A DNA stretch of 64,000 nt, from positions 1-64,000 of the forward strand of contig JAVBVS010000025.1 of assembly GCA_036677805.1 (NCBI GenBank), given 5' to 3'. Shown piece by piece: positions 15,785-24,444 of this stretch (its first letter is position 1; the number at the start of each line of letters is the position of its first letter). Below the pieces are notes generated by a model. The model ran no database searches, was not told where the DNA came from, and saw nothing but the letters and a program-made list of their open reading frames with translations. The DNA comes from SIG78 sp036677805. Lineage in GTDB: Bacteria; Verrucomicrobiota; Lentisphaeria; Victivallales; Victivallaceae. The translations under genes and the position numbers were made by a program.

Positions 15785-17830
15785 ATGAAATTTGGCGACG
15801 AAATCGACAGCCGGAGCGAAAACCCGGCGCCGGCGCCCGAGTCGGGTATGGCGCAAGAAGGGGCGTTCGGCCAAATTTTCAGGCTGCTCAAACGCGACTA
15901 CCGGTTGTGGCTGCTGGCGGTGTGGCACAATTGGATTCTGCTGGCGGCGCTGCCGCTTTCCTGCGGACTGGTGGTGTGGCTGGCGGTGACGTTGTTTGTG
16001 CCGTTCCGGTTTGAAGCGACTTGTTCGCTGTTTCGCCACGAACTGCAGTCGATGCGCCGCAGCGGCATTCCCGAAGAGTACCGGCCGGTCCAGCTTTCGG
16101 TCATTCTCAACATGCTCAAGAGCCGGGGCAATCTTGCGACTACGATCGAACGGCTCAATCTGAACATGACTCCGGGACAGCTGTTCGGCATGGTTGAAGT
16201 GCGGTTGCCGGAGCGCAATGCCAACTACATTTATGTTTCGGCCACCTCGAAATCTCCGGAAATTTCGGCCGAGATCGCGAACACGCTCTCCGAAGTCTTC
16301 ATCGATGATTACAAGCAGTTGATCCGGCGCAATCTGGCGGAAATCCTGGTGACCATCGAGCGCAGCCGCAAAGGGCTGGTCAATGAAATCGACGCTCTGG
16401 CCGCCCAGCTGCATGAAATGTGCACCCGATACAATGTGCTTTCGATAGACGACGAGCTGAACAAGATCAGCGGACAAGTGGTGCATATCGAGGGATTGCT
16501 CCAGTCCGAGACCGCGCACAGCAATTCTCTGGAGCATGAAATTGAGAATCTGCGAAAGGAATTGGACAAAACGCCGACGAATGTGCTGCTGTTCGAAGAG
16601 GCCAATACCGAGCGCCAGAATGCCCTGGAGCGGGAGCGGGTGGCGCTGGCGCAGATGCGACAGCGCTATACCGATCGGAATCCGGTGGTGCAGAAGCAGA
16701 TCGAAATTGTGAACACCATGGAGCAGGAACTCAAGAAAGGCGGGGATTCGGCGCCTAAAACCAAGGTGGTGACCGGACAGAATCCGGTCTATGTGAATTT
16801 GAATACCGAACTGGCCAAGATGACGGTCGAGCTGGTCGGCGCCCGCAGCCGGGTCGAAGAGTATAAGTCCAACTTGAAGCAGCTCCAGGAACAGCGCATC
16901 AAACTGAACCAGATCCGGCCGGAATTTTTGGCGGCATCGGATCTGATCGATCAGAAAAAACGTTTGCTGAATACGATCGAGGACACCAAGAAATCACTGG
17001 AGATGTTTCTGGAGCGCTCCTACTCCGATGTGATGATTTACGAACCGGCGACGCCGATGACCGGCGCACAGCCCCGCCACCGCGCCGGATTGACCCTGAT
17101 GGGGGGCTTTCTCGGATTGTTGGTGGCATTGGGCATCATTCTGGTGCGGGAGGGCCTCAATTTCCGGATCCGCAGCCGCGTGGATGTGGAGGAGGCATTG
17201 CGGCTGGAGCCGCTGGGGATGATTCCGGAGCTGTGCTCGGAGGAACGGGTTTTATTTTACAGTTCGATGCAGCAGGCGGTGGTCAACCTCGAGCGGAAGC
17301 TGGCGATGACGCACCCGGCCTTGCTGATGGTTGCGCCGCTGTGCGCCGGCGATTTCGATGAGGGCTTGCAGCGCGATTTTCTGGAACTGCTCGCCGTGCG
17401 CAACATCCGGACGCTGGTGGTGAAATCGGTGTCGACGCTGGAGGGCGAGGCTATCCGGCACCTGCTCAACGATTATCTCTACGGCCTTTGCGAACAGCCG
17501 CCGCTTCCGGACAAAGACGGCAACTTTTATTTCATGCTTGACGACATGGCGTTTCTGGCTCCGCCGCCATGTGCGCGGATTCTGGCGCTGAAGGATAAGT
17601 TGAGCGAGTGCGACTGGCTGATCTGGGATCTGTTTCATTACGGAGAAGACGCCCAGCTTTTCGTTCAGCTCTGCGGATTGGCCGATTTGACGCTGATGCC
17701 TTGCCGGTTCGATGTCAGCGACAAGAGCCGGATGAGTCCCGGCCTGAAGGATCTGCGGGAGAACGGGGTGAAGAATATGTGCGCGATACTCTACGGCGTC
17801 AAGCCGAAATACTTTTTTCTGGTGACATGA
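15785..17830 (+). CDS. Polysaccharide co-polymerase (Wzz/Wzc-like) with degenerate kinase domain
   Basis: The 681-residue protein is anchored in the inner membrane by helices at about 58-78 and 440-460, with a long periplasmic coiled-coil region (about 180-420) between them, as in Wzz/Wzc chain-length regulators. The C-terminal 190 residues align in order with a BY-kinase (ALLMVAPLCAGD, CDWLIWDLF, LADLTLMPCRFD), but there is no Walker A lysine, the Walker motifs are eroded and no tyrosine cluster ends the protein. It is therefore probably a non-catalytic co-polymerase. Start 15785 follows GGGAAAAG. The next gene overlaps by four bases. Confidence 0.85.
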   Translation: MKFGDEIDSRSENPAPAPESGMAQEGAFGQIFRLLKRDYRLWLLAVWHNWILLAALPLSCGLVVWLAVTLFVPFRFEATCSLFRHELQSMRRSGIPEEYRPVQLSVILNMLKSRGNLATTIERLNLNMTPGQLFGMVEVRLPERNANYIYVSATSKSPEISAEIANTLSEVFIDDYKQLIRRNLAEILVTIERSRKGLVNEIDALAAQLHEMCTRYNVLSIDDELNKISGQVVHIEGLLQSETAHSNSLEHEIENLRKELDKTPTNVLLFEEANTERQNALERERVALAQMRQRYTDRNPVVQKQIEIVNTMEQELKKGGDSAPKTKVVTGQNPVYVNLNTELAKMTVELVGARSRVEEYKSNLKQLQEQRIKLNQIRPEFLAASDLIDQKKRLLNTIEDTKKSLEMFLERSYSDVMIYEPATPMTGAQPRHRAGLTLMGGFLGLLVALGIILVREGLNFRIRSRVDVEEALRLEPLGMIPELCSEERVLFYSSMQQAVVNLERKLAMTHPALLMVAPLCAGDFDEGLQRDFLELLAVRNIRTLVVKSVSTLEGEAIRHLLNDYLYGLCEQPPLPDKDGNFYFMLDDMAFLAPPPCARILALKDKLSECDWLIWDLFHYGEDAQLFVQLCGLADLTLMPCRFDVSDKSRMSPGLKDLRENGVKNMCAILYGVKPKYFFLVT

Positions 17831-18891
17831 TGAAGCGAATCTGCTGGAAGTGGCCGCGACTGGCGGCGGCGCTGGGACTGATGCTGTTTATGGCCGGATG
17901 CTACGATGTCCCGGGCCCCTATTCGGTGCCGAACATCTACTCGGTGGTGCCGCCGGTGGACGAGCGGCGGGCTGATGTGACCGATCGACTGCAGGAGCTT
18001 CAAAAGGCTGCGCCGCGTGAATATCGGATATCGGCGGGCGATACGTTTTCGATCGTGGTGTACGAGCATCCTGAGCTGGAACTCAAAAACGTGATGGTGA
18101 CCCCGGACGGTTATCTGAGTGCGCCGTTGATCGGCGCGCTCCAGGTGGGCGGATTGACTCTGCCCGAGGCGCATGAATTGTTGCGCTCGAAATACAATGT
18201 TTACATCAAGGATACGCTGGTATCGCTGGTGCCGTTGTCGGTGACCGGACATATGTTCTCGATTTCCGGCCGGGTCAACATCCCGGGCAATTATCCGATT
18301 CCGCGTCGGGATTTCCGGGTTTTGGATGCCTTGGCGGCGGCGCGCGGTCTGGCGACGGCGGTGTTTCATGGCGACGAAGTTGACGCGGCGGACCTGGACA
18401 ATGCTTATATGATTCGGAACGGGAAGAAGCTGCCGGTGAATTTCGCACTGCTGGTTCATGACGGCAATATGTTGCACAATATTCCGGTGCTGGATGGCGA
18501 TTATATCTACATCCCGTCGCAGATGAGTACGGCGGTTTATGTGCTGGGCGAAGTGGGGGCGCCGACTTATGTCGGCTATCGCGACGGCATGACGCTGCTC
18601 ACGGCGGTGTCGTTTGCGCGCGGATTCAACGACGAAACCCGTTCCCGTTATTGCCATGTGATTCGCGGCGGGCTCCAGAGTCCGCAGATGTATAAGATCG
18701 ACATCGATAAGATCGTGAACGGCGAAGCGGTCGACTTCCAGTTGCGGCCCAGCGATGTGATCTGGGTGCCGAAGAGCGATCTGGCGGCTTGGAATCGCTG
18801 GGTGCGGCAGGTGGTGCCGACCTTGCAGAGTCTGAATATGATGGCCGGTCCGTTCGGCAGTCCGGCGGCTTTCTACAATGACTCCTATTGA
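17827..18891 (+). CDS. Polysaccharide export lipoprotein (Wza-like)
   Basis: The 354-residue protein has a lipoprotein signal peptide with lipobox FMAGC (Cys25). A Poly_export domain follows, containing YRISAGDTFSIVVYEHPEL (about 60-80) and PDGYLSAPLIGALQVGG. SLBB-type repeats follow at about 150-300 (FSISGRVNIPGNYPI, VYVLGEVGAPTYVGY). It should form or contribute to the outer-membrane export channel. ATG 17827 overlaps the upstream TGA; a second ATG at 17830 is equally possible. It pairs with the co-polymerase gene as in Wzc/Wza systems. Confidence 0.9.
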   Translation: MMKRICWKWPRLAAALGLMLFMAGCYDVPGPYSVPNIYSVVPPVDERRADVTDRLQELQKAAPREYRISAGDTFSIVVYEHPELELKNVMVTPDGYLSAPLIGALQVGGLTLPEAHELLRSKYNVYIKDTLVSLVPLSVTGHMFSISGRVNIPGNYPIPRRDFRVLDALAAARGLATAVFHGDEVDAADLDNAYMIRNGKKLPVNFALLVHDGNMLHNIPVLDGDYIYIPSQMSTAVYVLGEVGAPTYVGYRDGMTLLTAVSFARGFNDETRSRYCHVIRGGLQSPQMYKIDIDKIVNGEAVDFQLRPSDVIWVPKSDLAAWNRWVRQVVPTLQSLNMMAGPFGSPAAFYNDSY

Positions 18892-18972
18892 CGGCCGGAG
18901 GGCGCGTCGGCAAACTGGCCGCGCGCTTCCGGTGCCGGAGCGCGTCCGTCCGTCCGGGATGGGAAAGAAAAC

Positions 18973-20322
18973 ATGATCAAAGCATTGGTTTTTATCCTGT
19001 ATTATCTTTTTGCGTTGCCGGCGGGGACGATGTGGGCGCGGGAGAGGAGTGGCCGCAACCGCGATATCCTGTTTGTGCTGACGCTGTTTTCAATCATCTG
19101 GCCGGTGCTGGCATACAATCTTTTTCCGGAACCGGAATGGCGTGGTACGGCACGCGGGTTTGCGTTCTACATTACCGATTTTCTGACTCTGATTTTGCTG
19201 CTGAGCATGGTCGGCTGGCGCGACTGGCGGTTTTTCTGGCTGCCGCCGGGCTCCGGATATTATTTGCTCTATTTCCTGCTCTGTCTTCCGAGCCTGTACA
19301 ACGCTTCGCTTGCGCTGCAATGGGGCTTTGAGGTCTGGAAGATGGTGCTGATGTATCTTTTTTACCTCGCCTGTTATAATTATATACTCAATCGCCGGGA
19401 GCTGCTGGTGGTGGTCTATACCATAATCGGAACGCTGCTGTTCATGTTTCTGATGGCGTTGTATCAAAAATACATTCAGCATTTGTATCATGTTGCGGCG
19501 ACGTTTCCGCACCGCAATTCCATGGGGATGTTTACGATTGTGGCGGGCGCGGTCATGTTCGGCATCCTGCTCAATGAGAAACTGAACCGGGTGCAGTGGC
19601 TGTTGACCGCCGCGGCGCTCGGCGCCTCGGGGATGCTGGTGATTTTCTCCTATTCGCGCGGCGGTCTGTTTTTTTATGGGTTGGCCATGGCGATTACCGC
19701 CGGAGTGACGTTGCTCATCAATGGTTTTTCAATGGTGCGGATCAGGATTTTGACGGTCATGGCCATATTGATGACGATTCCGCTGTTGATCGCACTGCCG
19801 CGGATCATCGAACGCTTCCTTTACGCCCCGGAAAGTTCAGCGGAAACCCGGGTGAATCTGGCGCATGCCGCGGTCCGGATGGCGAATGACAAGTTTCTGG
19901 GGGTCGGACTCAACAATTTCAGCGATAAGTCCGGGCCGTTGTATGAGTACAATTATGAACACTATCAGGAATTCAAGGATCAGGAAGCCATTGCCGACCG
20001 CCTCGGCGGGGTGGTGGAAACCATCTATCTGCTGGTGGCGGCGGAGTGCGGTTGGCCGGGGCTGGCGGCACTGCTGCTGTGGCTGGGCTGGATATGGCTT
20101 CAGAACGGGTTCAATTTGTTCGCCTACCGCGGCCGTGAAGGGTTTGGTTTCGCCGCCGGAATCGCCGGCGGGCTGACCGCGAACATGGGGCAGTCGGTCC
20201 TGGAGTGGTCGCTGAAACAGAGCAGCAATTTCTATGAGCTGATGCTGGTTTTCGCGATCGTGGGCATTATGACCTGCTACCGGAGGCGGTGGAAAAAGCG
20301 GCGGCGTTTGACGGCAACCTGA
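18973..20322 (+). CDS. O-antigen polymerase/ligase-like membrane protein (Wzy/WaaL family)
   Basis: This 449-residue protein has about ten hydrophobic segments and a large hydrophilic loop near 285-345 containing SSAETRVNLAHAAV, FLGVGLNNF and ETIYLLVAAECGWPG. These features are characteristic of Wzy_C/O-antigen ligase proteins. It would polymerise undecaprenyl-linked repeats or ligate the chain to a lipid acceptor. GGGAAAGAAAAC precedes ATG 18973. The 81-base gap from the export gene has no terminator, so it is probably in the same transcript. No Wzx flippase is found in the window, so the cluster may be incomplete or use one elsewhere. Confidence 0.87.
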   Translation: MIKALVFILYYLFALPAGTMWARERSGRNRDILFVLTLFSIIWPVLAYNLFPEPEWRGTARGFAFYITDFLTLILLLSMVGWRDWRFFWLPPGSGYYLLYFLLCLPSLYNASLALQWGFEVWKMVLMYLFYLACYNYILNRRELLVVVYTIIGTLLFMFLMALYQKYIQHLYHVAATFPHRNSMGMFTIVAGAVMFGILLNEKLNRVQWLLTAAALGASGMLVIFSYSRGGLFFYGLAMAITAGVTLLINGFSMVRIRILTVMAILMTIPLLIALPRIIERFLYAPESSAETRVNLAHAAVRMANDKFLGVGLNNFSDKSGPLYEYNYEHYQEFKDQEAIADRLGGVVETIYLLVAAECGWPGLAALLLWLGWIWLQNGFNLFAYRGREGFGFAAGIAGGLTANMGQSVLEWSLKQSSNFYELMLVFAIVGIMTCYRRRWKKRRRLTAT

Positions 20323-20365
20323 GATGCCGGGCCGGGGAAAAATCGAAAAAAAATGCCCCTGCTAT

Positions 20366-20393
20366 TTGCTTTTCAGGCAAATACTGCTATTTT
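20366..20393 (+). promoter_or_regulatory. Candidate promoter for tRNA-Lys
   Basis: TTGCTT (20366-20371) and TATTTT (20388-20393) are 16 bases apart and about 25 bases upstream of the mature tRNA 5' end. The surrounding DNA is notably AT rich. Confidence 0.4.
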
Positions 20394-20418
20394 AAAACAG
20401 TTGTCGCTACTGGGCGAC

Positions 20419-20494
20419 GGGTTGATAGCTCAGTCGGTAGAGCATCGCCCTTTTAAGGCGGTGGTCCCGGGTTCGAGTCCCGGTCAACCCACCA
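20419..20494 (+). tRNA. tRNA-Lys (anticodon UUU)
   Basis: The acceptor strands GGGTTGA (20419-20425) and TCAACCC (20484-20490) pair perfectly, followed by discriminator A and an encoded CCA. The anticodon loop reads CTTTTAA, placing TTT at positions 34-36 (lysine). The TPsiC arm has GGTTCGAGTCC. It lies 96 bases after the polymerase gene and ahead of rpmB. No integrase or repeated 3' fragment was seen, so it is not an obvious element insertion site. Confidence 0.97.
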
Positions 20495-20610
20495 TTTTGG
20501 GAAACGGATTGAAATTTTCAAATAGCTGAGCGCCGCCTGCCGGGGGTGCGGAACCGGGTAACGGTTCCCCGGAATTCCGGATGGACGACGGCGGAAAAAT
20601 GAGGTTGACA

Positions 20611-20838
20611 ATGAGTAACGTCTGCAGTGTTTGCGGGAAGCGGAAGTTCGAAGGCGGACATATCATCCGCCGCGGTTTGGCCAAGAAGGCCGGTGGGATC
20701 GGGCTGCATGTGGTGAAGAACAACAAACGCACGTTCGAGCCCAACCTTCAGACCGTCCGGATCAAAGTTGACGGGCAGACCAAAACCGTGAAGATGTGCA
20801 CGGCCTGTATTCGTACCGGGAATTACGTGAAAGCGTAA
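20611..20838 (+). CDS. rpmB: 50S ribosomal protein L28
   Basis: The 75-residue protein begins MSNVCSVCGKRKF and contains HVVKNNKRTFEPNLQTV and TACIRTGN, all typical of L28. Two CxxC pairs (CSVC and CTAC) mark the zinc-binding form, which in zinc-regulated species has a cysteine-free paralogue. ATG 20611 has GAGG six bases upstream; the frame is open to 20581 but the family starts here. A terminator follows closely. Confidence 0.96.
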   Translation: MSNVCSVCGKRKFEGGHIIRRGLAKKAGGIGLHVVKNNKRTFEPNLQTVRIKVDGQTKTVKMCTACIRTGNYVKA

Positions 20839-20874
20839 GCATCCCCGGGTCAGGGCGGTTTGCCTGCAGACATG

Positions 20875-20923
20875 AAAAAACCGGTCGGCTGAAGGGACTC
20901 AGCGGGGCGGTTTTTTGTTTTTT
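20875..20923 (+). terminator. Rho-independent terminator after rpmB
   Basis: AAAAAACCG (20875-20883) pairs with CGGTTTTTT (20908-20916), with an inner GCTGA/TCAGC stem. More T residues follow to 20923. It lies 36 bases after the rpmB stop. Confidence 0.8.
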
Positions 20924-20991
20924 TCAGGCGGCCGAATGCTAAAGGGGGCCAAGTCGTACCGGATCATATTTGAAACACGGGGGAATGAAAG

Positions 20992-21597
20992 TTGCCGATT
21001 TTCTACCAACGCTGGGATGCGGATGCGCTCAAGGAGCACATCCTGAGCCGTCACGGTATCGAACCGTTGAACTCCTATTATTATGCTACGCATTATCCGG
21101 CGGTGTATGCCGCGGCGGAGCGTATGTTCGGTTCCTGGGGGGAGGCGATCGCCGCGTGCGGCCTGGACTACGATCAGATCCGTAAATACAAGGCTTGGAA
21201 CAAAGAGAAAATCGTCGCCGAAATCCGGGACCGCCACGCCAAGGCGGAGCCGCTCAATTCCCAGTATATCCAGCAGAATAACCATTCGCTTTATATGGCC
21301 AGTCTGCGTGCTTTCGGCAGCTGGGGCAACGCTTTGCGTCAGGCCGGGGTCGACTACGACAAAATCCGGCTGCGCCGCCGCTGGGATGAGACGCGGGTGC
21401 GCGAAGCGATCATTTCCCTCTATCATTCCGGCGAAGACCTGGCGGCGCCGAATATGCGGATGCATTATCAGTATCTGCTGGCCGCCGGCGCCAAGAAGCT
21501 GGGCAACGGGAGTTGGGCCATGGCGCGCACGGCCTGCGGCATTTCCGAAAATTTCCGGTTGGCGGCCCGGCGCAATCAATTTGATCCCGAGGATTGA
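20992..21597 (+). CDS. Three-repeat helical protein resembling homing-endonuclease-associated repeats
   Basis: The 201-residue protein is built of three repeats of about 60 residues, starting near Trp8, Trp69 and Trp131. Each has a W-x-D/E-helix, a middle PLNSxY-like turn in the first two, and FGSWGEAI/FGSWGNAL/GNGSWAMA followed by a GLDYDQIR-type tail. This fits the small helical repeat found beside HNH homing endonucleases and thought to bind DNA. No nuclease domain is present. The start is TTG 20992, with GGGGGA seven bases upstream and an in-frame stop just before it. Function is unknown; a DNA- or RNA-binding regulator is plausible. Confidence 0.65.
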   Translation: MPIFYQRWDADALKEHILSRHGIEPLNSYYYATHYPAVYAAAERMFGSWGEAIAACGLDYDQIRKYKAWNKEKIVAEIRDRHAKAEPLNSQYIQQNNHSLYMASLRAFGSWGNALRQAGVDYDKIRLRRRWDETRVREAIISLYHSGEDLAAPNMRMHYQYLLAAGAKKLGNGSWAMARTACGISENFRLAARRNQFDPED

Positions 21598-21625
21598 AGG
21601 TGGCGGCGCGTAAGAGAATGACGCT

Positions 21626-22876
21626 ATGATGAAACTCTCCCGGCCGCAATTCTGCTGGCTGTTGTACGATGTGGCCAATGCCGCGTTTGCGCTGGTGGTG
21701 CGCGCGGTGTTTGCGCCGCTTTTTTTTATGTATTGCGCCGGCGCGCTCTGGCCGGAGGGGCGGGCGACCGGCTATTGGGGGCTGGTGAGCTCGGCCGCGG
21801 GGATCGTCGCTGGATTTTTCTCGTTGTATCTGGGCGCTCTGGCCGATGCCCGGGGGCGGCGCAAGGCGGCGCTTGGCGGATTTGTGTTGCTGGGCGTGGC
21901 GGCGACGCTGGGTCTCTGCGGCGTCGGAGTGGGCGACGGATGGCAGATTCTGCTGCTTTATTTCGGGGCGCTGGCCTCCTATATGATTGCCAATTCCTTT
22001 TACGACTCGCTGTTGCTTTCGGTCACGGTACCGTCGAATTTCCATCGCCTTTCGACCCTGGCCTATGGCTGGGGGTATGTGGGCGGGGTGATTCCGTTCG
22101 CAGTTTGCCTGCTCCTGGGACAAATGCTGGAAAATCCGCTGACGATGGCGCGCGTTGCATTCGCTATCGGCGCGGTCTGGTGGGGGCTGCTTTCGTTGCC
22201 GGTCCTGCTGGGCGTCCGTGAGCATCATGGCGCGCGGCCGGAAACGCGCTGGTATCAAGGATTCCGGGAACTGGCGCGAACGGCGCGCGAGCTGAGCCGT
22301 TACCGCAATGCATTGCTTTTTCTGGTGGCCTATTTTCTGTACATCGATGGGGTAAGCACGATTTTGCTGATGGCGACGCCGATCAGCGTGGATATCGGGA
22401 TCGATTCGAAATTATTGCTGGCGACGATGCTCGGTCTGCAGCTGGTTGGGTTCCCGTGCACGATTTTTTTCGGCCGGCTGGCGGAACGGTTCGGTGCGCG
22501 GCGCATGGTTTATGTGGCTTTGGTCATTTATGGCATGATGGCGCTGGGCGTGGGGGCGATGACTCTGAGTCGCGATGCGGAAGTGAAAAGAGCGCTTTTT
22601 CTGTTGGTGGCGCTGTTGATCGGGACGGCGCAGGGCGGAATTCAGTCGCTGAGCCGCTCGCTTTTCGGCAGTCTGGTGCCGGCGGCCAGAGCGGCGGAGT
22701 TTTTCGGGATGTACAATATTTTCGGCAAATTCACGACCGTGCTGGGGCCGGTGCTGATTTATTTTGCCGGTTGCTGGTGGGGGCGGGCGGAGTACGGCAT
22801 CGTGCTGTTGATTGTGCCGTTTGCGCTGGGCGGCTGGCTGTTGAGCCGGGTGAGGTTTCCGGAGAAACGGGATTGA
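21626..22876 (+). CDS. MFS transporter (UMF1/Atg22-like family)
   Basis: This 416-residue protein has about twelve hydrophobic segments. It begins FCWLLYDVANAAF, the WxxYDxxNxxF start typical of the UMF1 (Atg22-like) branch of the major facilitator superfamily. The loop between helices 2 and 3 reads GALADARGRRKAA, matching the MFS motif A. The substrate is unknown. It lies 28 bases after the repeat-protein gene, and mazG begins five bases after its stop, so the three are probably cotranscribed. Two tandem ATGs (21626, 21629) could start it. Confidence 0.82.
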   Translation: MMKLSRPQFCWLLYDVANAAFALVVRAVFAPLFFMYCAGALWPEGRATGYWGLVSSAAGIVAGFFSLYLGALADARGRRKAALGGFVLLGVAATLGLCGVGVGDGWQILLLYFGALASYMIANSFYDSLLLSVTVPSNFHRLSTLAYGWGYVGGVIPFAVCLLLGQMLENPLTMARVAFAIGAVWWGLLSLPVLLGVREHHGARPETRWYQGFRELARTARELSRYRNALLFLVAYFLYIDGVSTILLMATPISVDIGIDSKLLLATMLGLQLVGFPCTIFFGRLAERFGARRMVYVALVIYGMMALGVGAMTLSRDAEVKRALFLLVALLIGTAQGGIQSLSRSLFGSLVPAARAAEFFGMYNIFGKFTTVLGPVLIYFAGCWWGRAEYGIVLLIVPFALGGWLLSRVRFPEKRD

Positions 22877-22881
22877 TCCGG

Positions 22882-23715
22882 ATGGAAAAAATGGAAAATA
22901 TCGGGTGTGAAATGAGCAAGGAACCGGAATTTGCCGCCACCGCCGAAGCGCTGGCGGAGGTGGTGAAGCGTTTGCGGGCGCCCGGCGGCTGCCCCTGGGA
23001 TCGGGAGCAGACCATTGCGTCGCTGAGCGAGAGCCTCAGCGGCGAGTGCGCCGAGGTGGTCGAGGCGATCGATCTTGCCGATCGCGCCAATCTGTGCGAA
23101 GAGCTTGGCGACCTATTGATGAATGTGGTTTTCATCGCGGTGGTGGCGGAGGAGGAACAGGCTTTCGACTGGACCGCGGTCTGTCGCGGGGTGATCGACA
23201 AGATGGTGCGTCGTCATCCCCATGTTTTCGGTCATGCCAAGGCTGAGAACGTGGATGAGGTGATGAGTCTCTGGCAGGCGGCCAAGGCTGCCGAGAAGGG
23301 GTCTGAAAAAACGCCGGCGTCGATTTATGCCAAACCGGTGGTCTCGCTGTCGGCGCTGGACCGGGCGACCGCGGTGCAGAAAAAAGCGGCCAGGGTCGGC
23401 TTCGACTGGACCGACGAGGCCGGAATCATGGTCAAGATCGAGGAGGAAACCCGTGAATTGTCCGAGGCGCTGGCGTCGGGCGACCAGGAGCATATCGACG
23501 AAGAACTCGGCGATCTGCTGTTTGCCGCGGTCAATCTGGCGCGTTTCCGGAAACGGCGTTCGGCGGATGAACTGCTGCGCGCCGCCTGCCGGAAATTCGT
23601 CGCTCGCTTTCAGTTCATCGAGCAGGAACTCGCCCGCCGCGGACGCAAACCGGAAACCTGCACGATTGAGGAACTGGAAGCATGCTATCAGAAGGCCAAA
23701 AAAATGCAAATTTGA
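22882..23715 (+). CDS. mazG: Nucleoside triphosphate pyrophosphohydrolase MazG
   Basis: The protein has 277 residues from this start. It has two MazG domains: the first contains GGCPWDREQT and ECAEVVEAID...EELGDLLMNVVF, the second EEETRELSEAL and EELGDLLFAAVNLARF. These acidic EExxE and ExxD sets bind magnesium. The enzyme hydrolyses NTPs to NMP and pyrophosphate, cleaning nucleotide pools and lowering (p)ppGpp in Escherichia coli. Three in-frame ATGs (22882, 22891, 22912) compete; the last gives 267 residues, closest to the usual length. It follows the MFS gene by five bases. Confidence 0.92.
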   Translation: MEKMENIGCEMSKEPEFAATAEALAEVVKRLRAPGGCPWDREQTIASLSESLSGECAEVVEAIDLADRANLCEELGDLLMNVVFIAVVAEEEQAFDWTAVCRGVIDKMVRRHPHVFGHAKAENVDEVMSLWQAAKAAEKGSEKTPASIYAKPVVSLSALDRATAVQKKAARVGFDWTDEAGIMVKIEEETRELSEALASGDQEHIDEELGDLLFAAVNLARFRKRRSADELLRAACRKFVARFQFIEQELARRGRKPETCTIEELEACYQKAKKMQI

Positions 23716-23727
23716 CATAATCGGGAC

Positions 23728-23756
23728 TTGCATAACCGAAGATTTGAGGCTAGTTT
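23728..23756 (+). promoter_or_regulatory. Candidate promoter upstream of the small secreted protein
   Basis: TTGCAT (23728-23733), a 17-base spacer and TAGTTT (23751-23756) lie about 54 bases before ATG 23810. The match is partial, in an AT-rich gap of 94 bases. Confidence 0.35.
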
Positions 23757-23809
23757 ATCACCGTGCAATTTTTTGCCACTGTATTTTAACCCAGAAAGTG
23801 CCGATAAAA

Positions 23810-24370
23810 ATGAAAAAAATCATGTTCGTACTGCTGGTGGCGTTGACCGCGTTTAGCTTCGCTCCTTCCGCCAGAGCCAATGAGACCGTCGAGAAGCTGG
23901 TGCTTTACGTGCCGAATCGTGTGGTTGACATGTTCGACCTTTTTTCGCTGAATATCGGCTTCGGTCCGGCGGTTCAGCTGGAATTGATGGCCACCCGCTT
24001 TTTCGGGTTCGGCGGCGGCGTCGGGATCAGCGCGATGCTGTTCAAGGATTGCAACCGGCAGTACGGCTACGGGATGCAGAACGGCTGGCATTGGGAAGTC
24101 CCCGGCCTGGTGGATGAAGATACCGAGCGGGTGAAGACCAGCCGTCTGGTGCAGAGCTACTGGGAAAGCTATTTCGGGATTCCTTCGCCCGCGCAACAGA
24201 TTTATGCTTATCCGCGCGGCGCCCGCGATTTCTGGCAGATCGGCGGCGGCGGCGGCTTGCTCGTGACCGCCGATGTCTATCTGAACCCGATCGAGTGGGT
24301 TGACTTCGGTCTCGGCTTCCTGTTCATCGACATCAAGGACGACGATCTTTCGTTCGAAAATTTCCAATAG
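23810..24370 (+). CDS. Small exported protein of unknown function
   Basis: The 186-residue protein has a clear signal peptide (MKKIMFVLLVALTAF, ending near SARA-N). The mature part starts with ETVEKLVLYVPNRVVDM, then DLFSLNIGFGP and glycine-rich amphipathic strands (FFGFGGGVGIS, GGGGGLLVTADVYLNP) that suggest a small outer-membrane beta-barrel or periplasmic protein. I do not recognise a named family. ATG 23810 is chosen because the signal peptide begins there; no strong ribosome-binding site is visible. It is flanked by mazG and a YkgJ-like gene and appears to have its own promoter. Confidence 0.65.
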   Translation: MKKIMFVLLVALTAFSFAPSARANETVEKLVLYVPNRVVDMFDLFSLNIGFGPAVQLELMATRFFGFGGGVGISAMLFKDCNRQYGYGMQNGWHWEVPGLVDEDTERVKTSRLVQSYWESYFGIPSPAQQIYAYPRGARDFWQIGGGGGLLVTADVYLNPIEWVDFGLGFLFIDIKDDDLSFENFQ

Positions 24371-24444
24371 ATCCGGTCTGTCCGGAAGCGATGGAGTCAG
24401 GGGGAGTGCCGGAGTCAATCCGGGTGCTCCCCCTTTACGTTGTC

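Noticed and set aside
20419..20494. tRNA-Lys as an integration site of a genomic island
   Set aside because: No integrase or repeat of the tRNA 3' end was found nearby, and rpmB follows directly.
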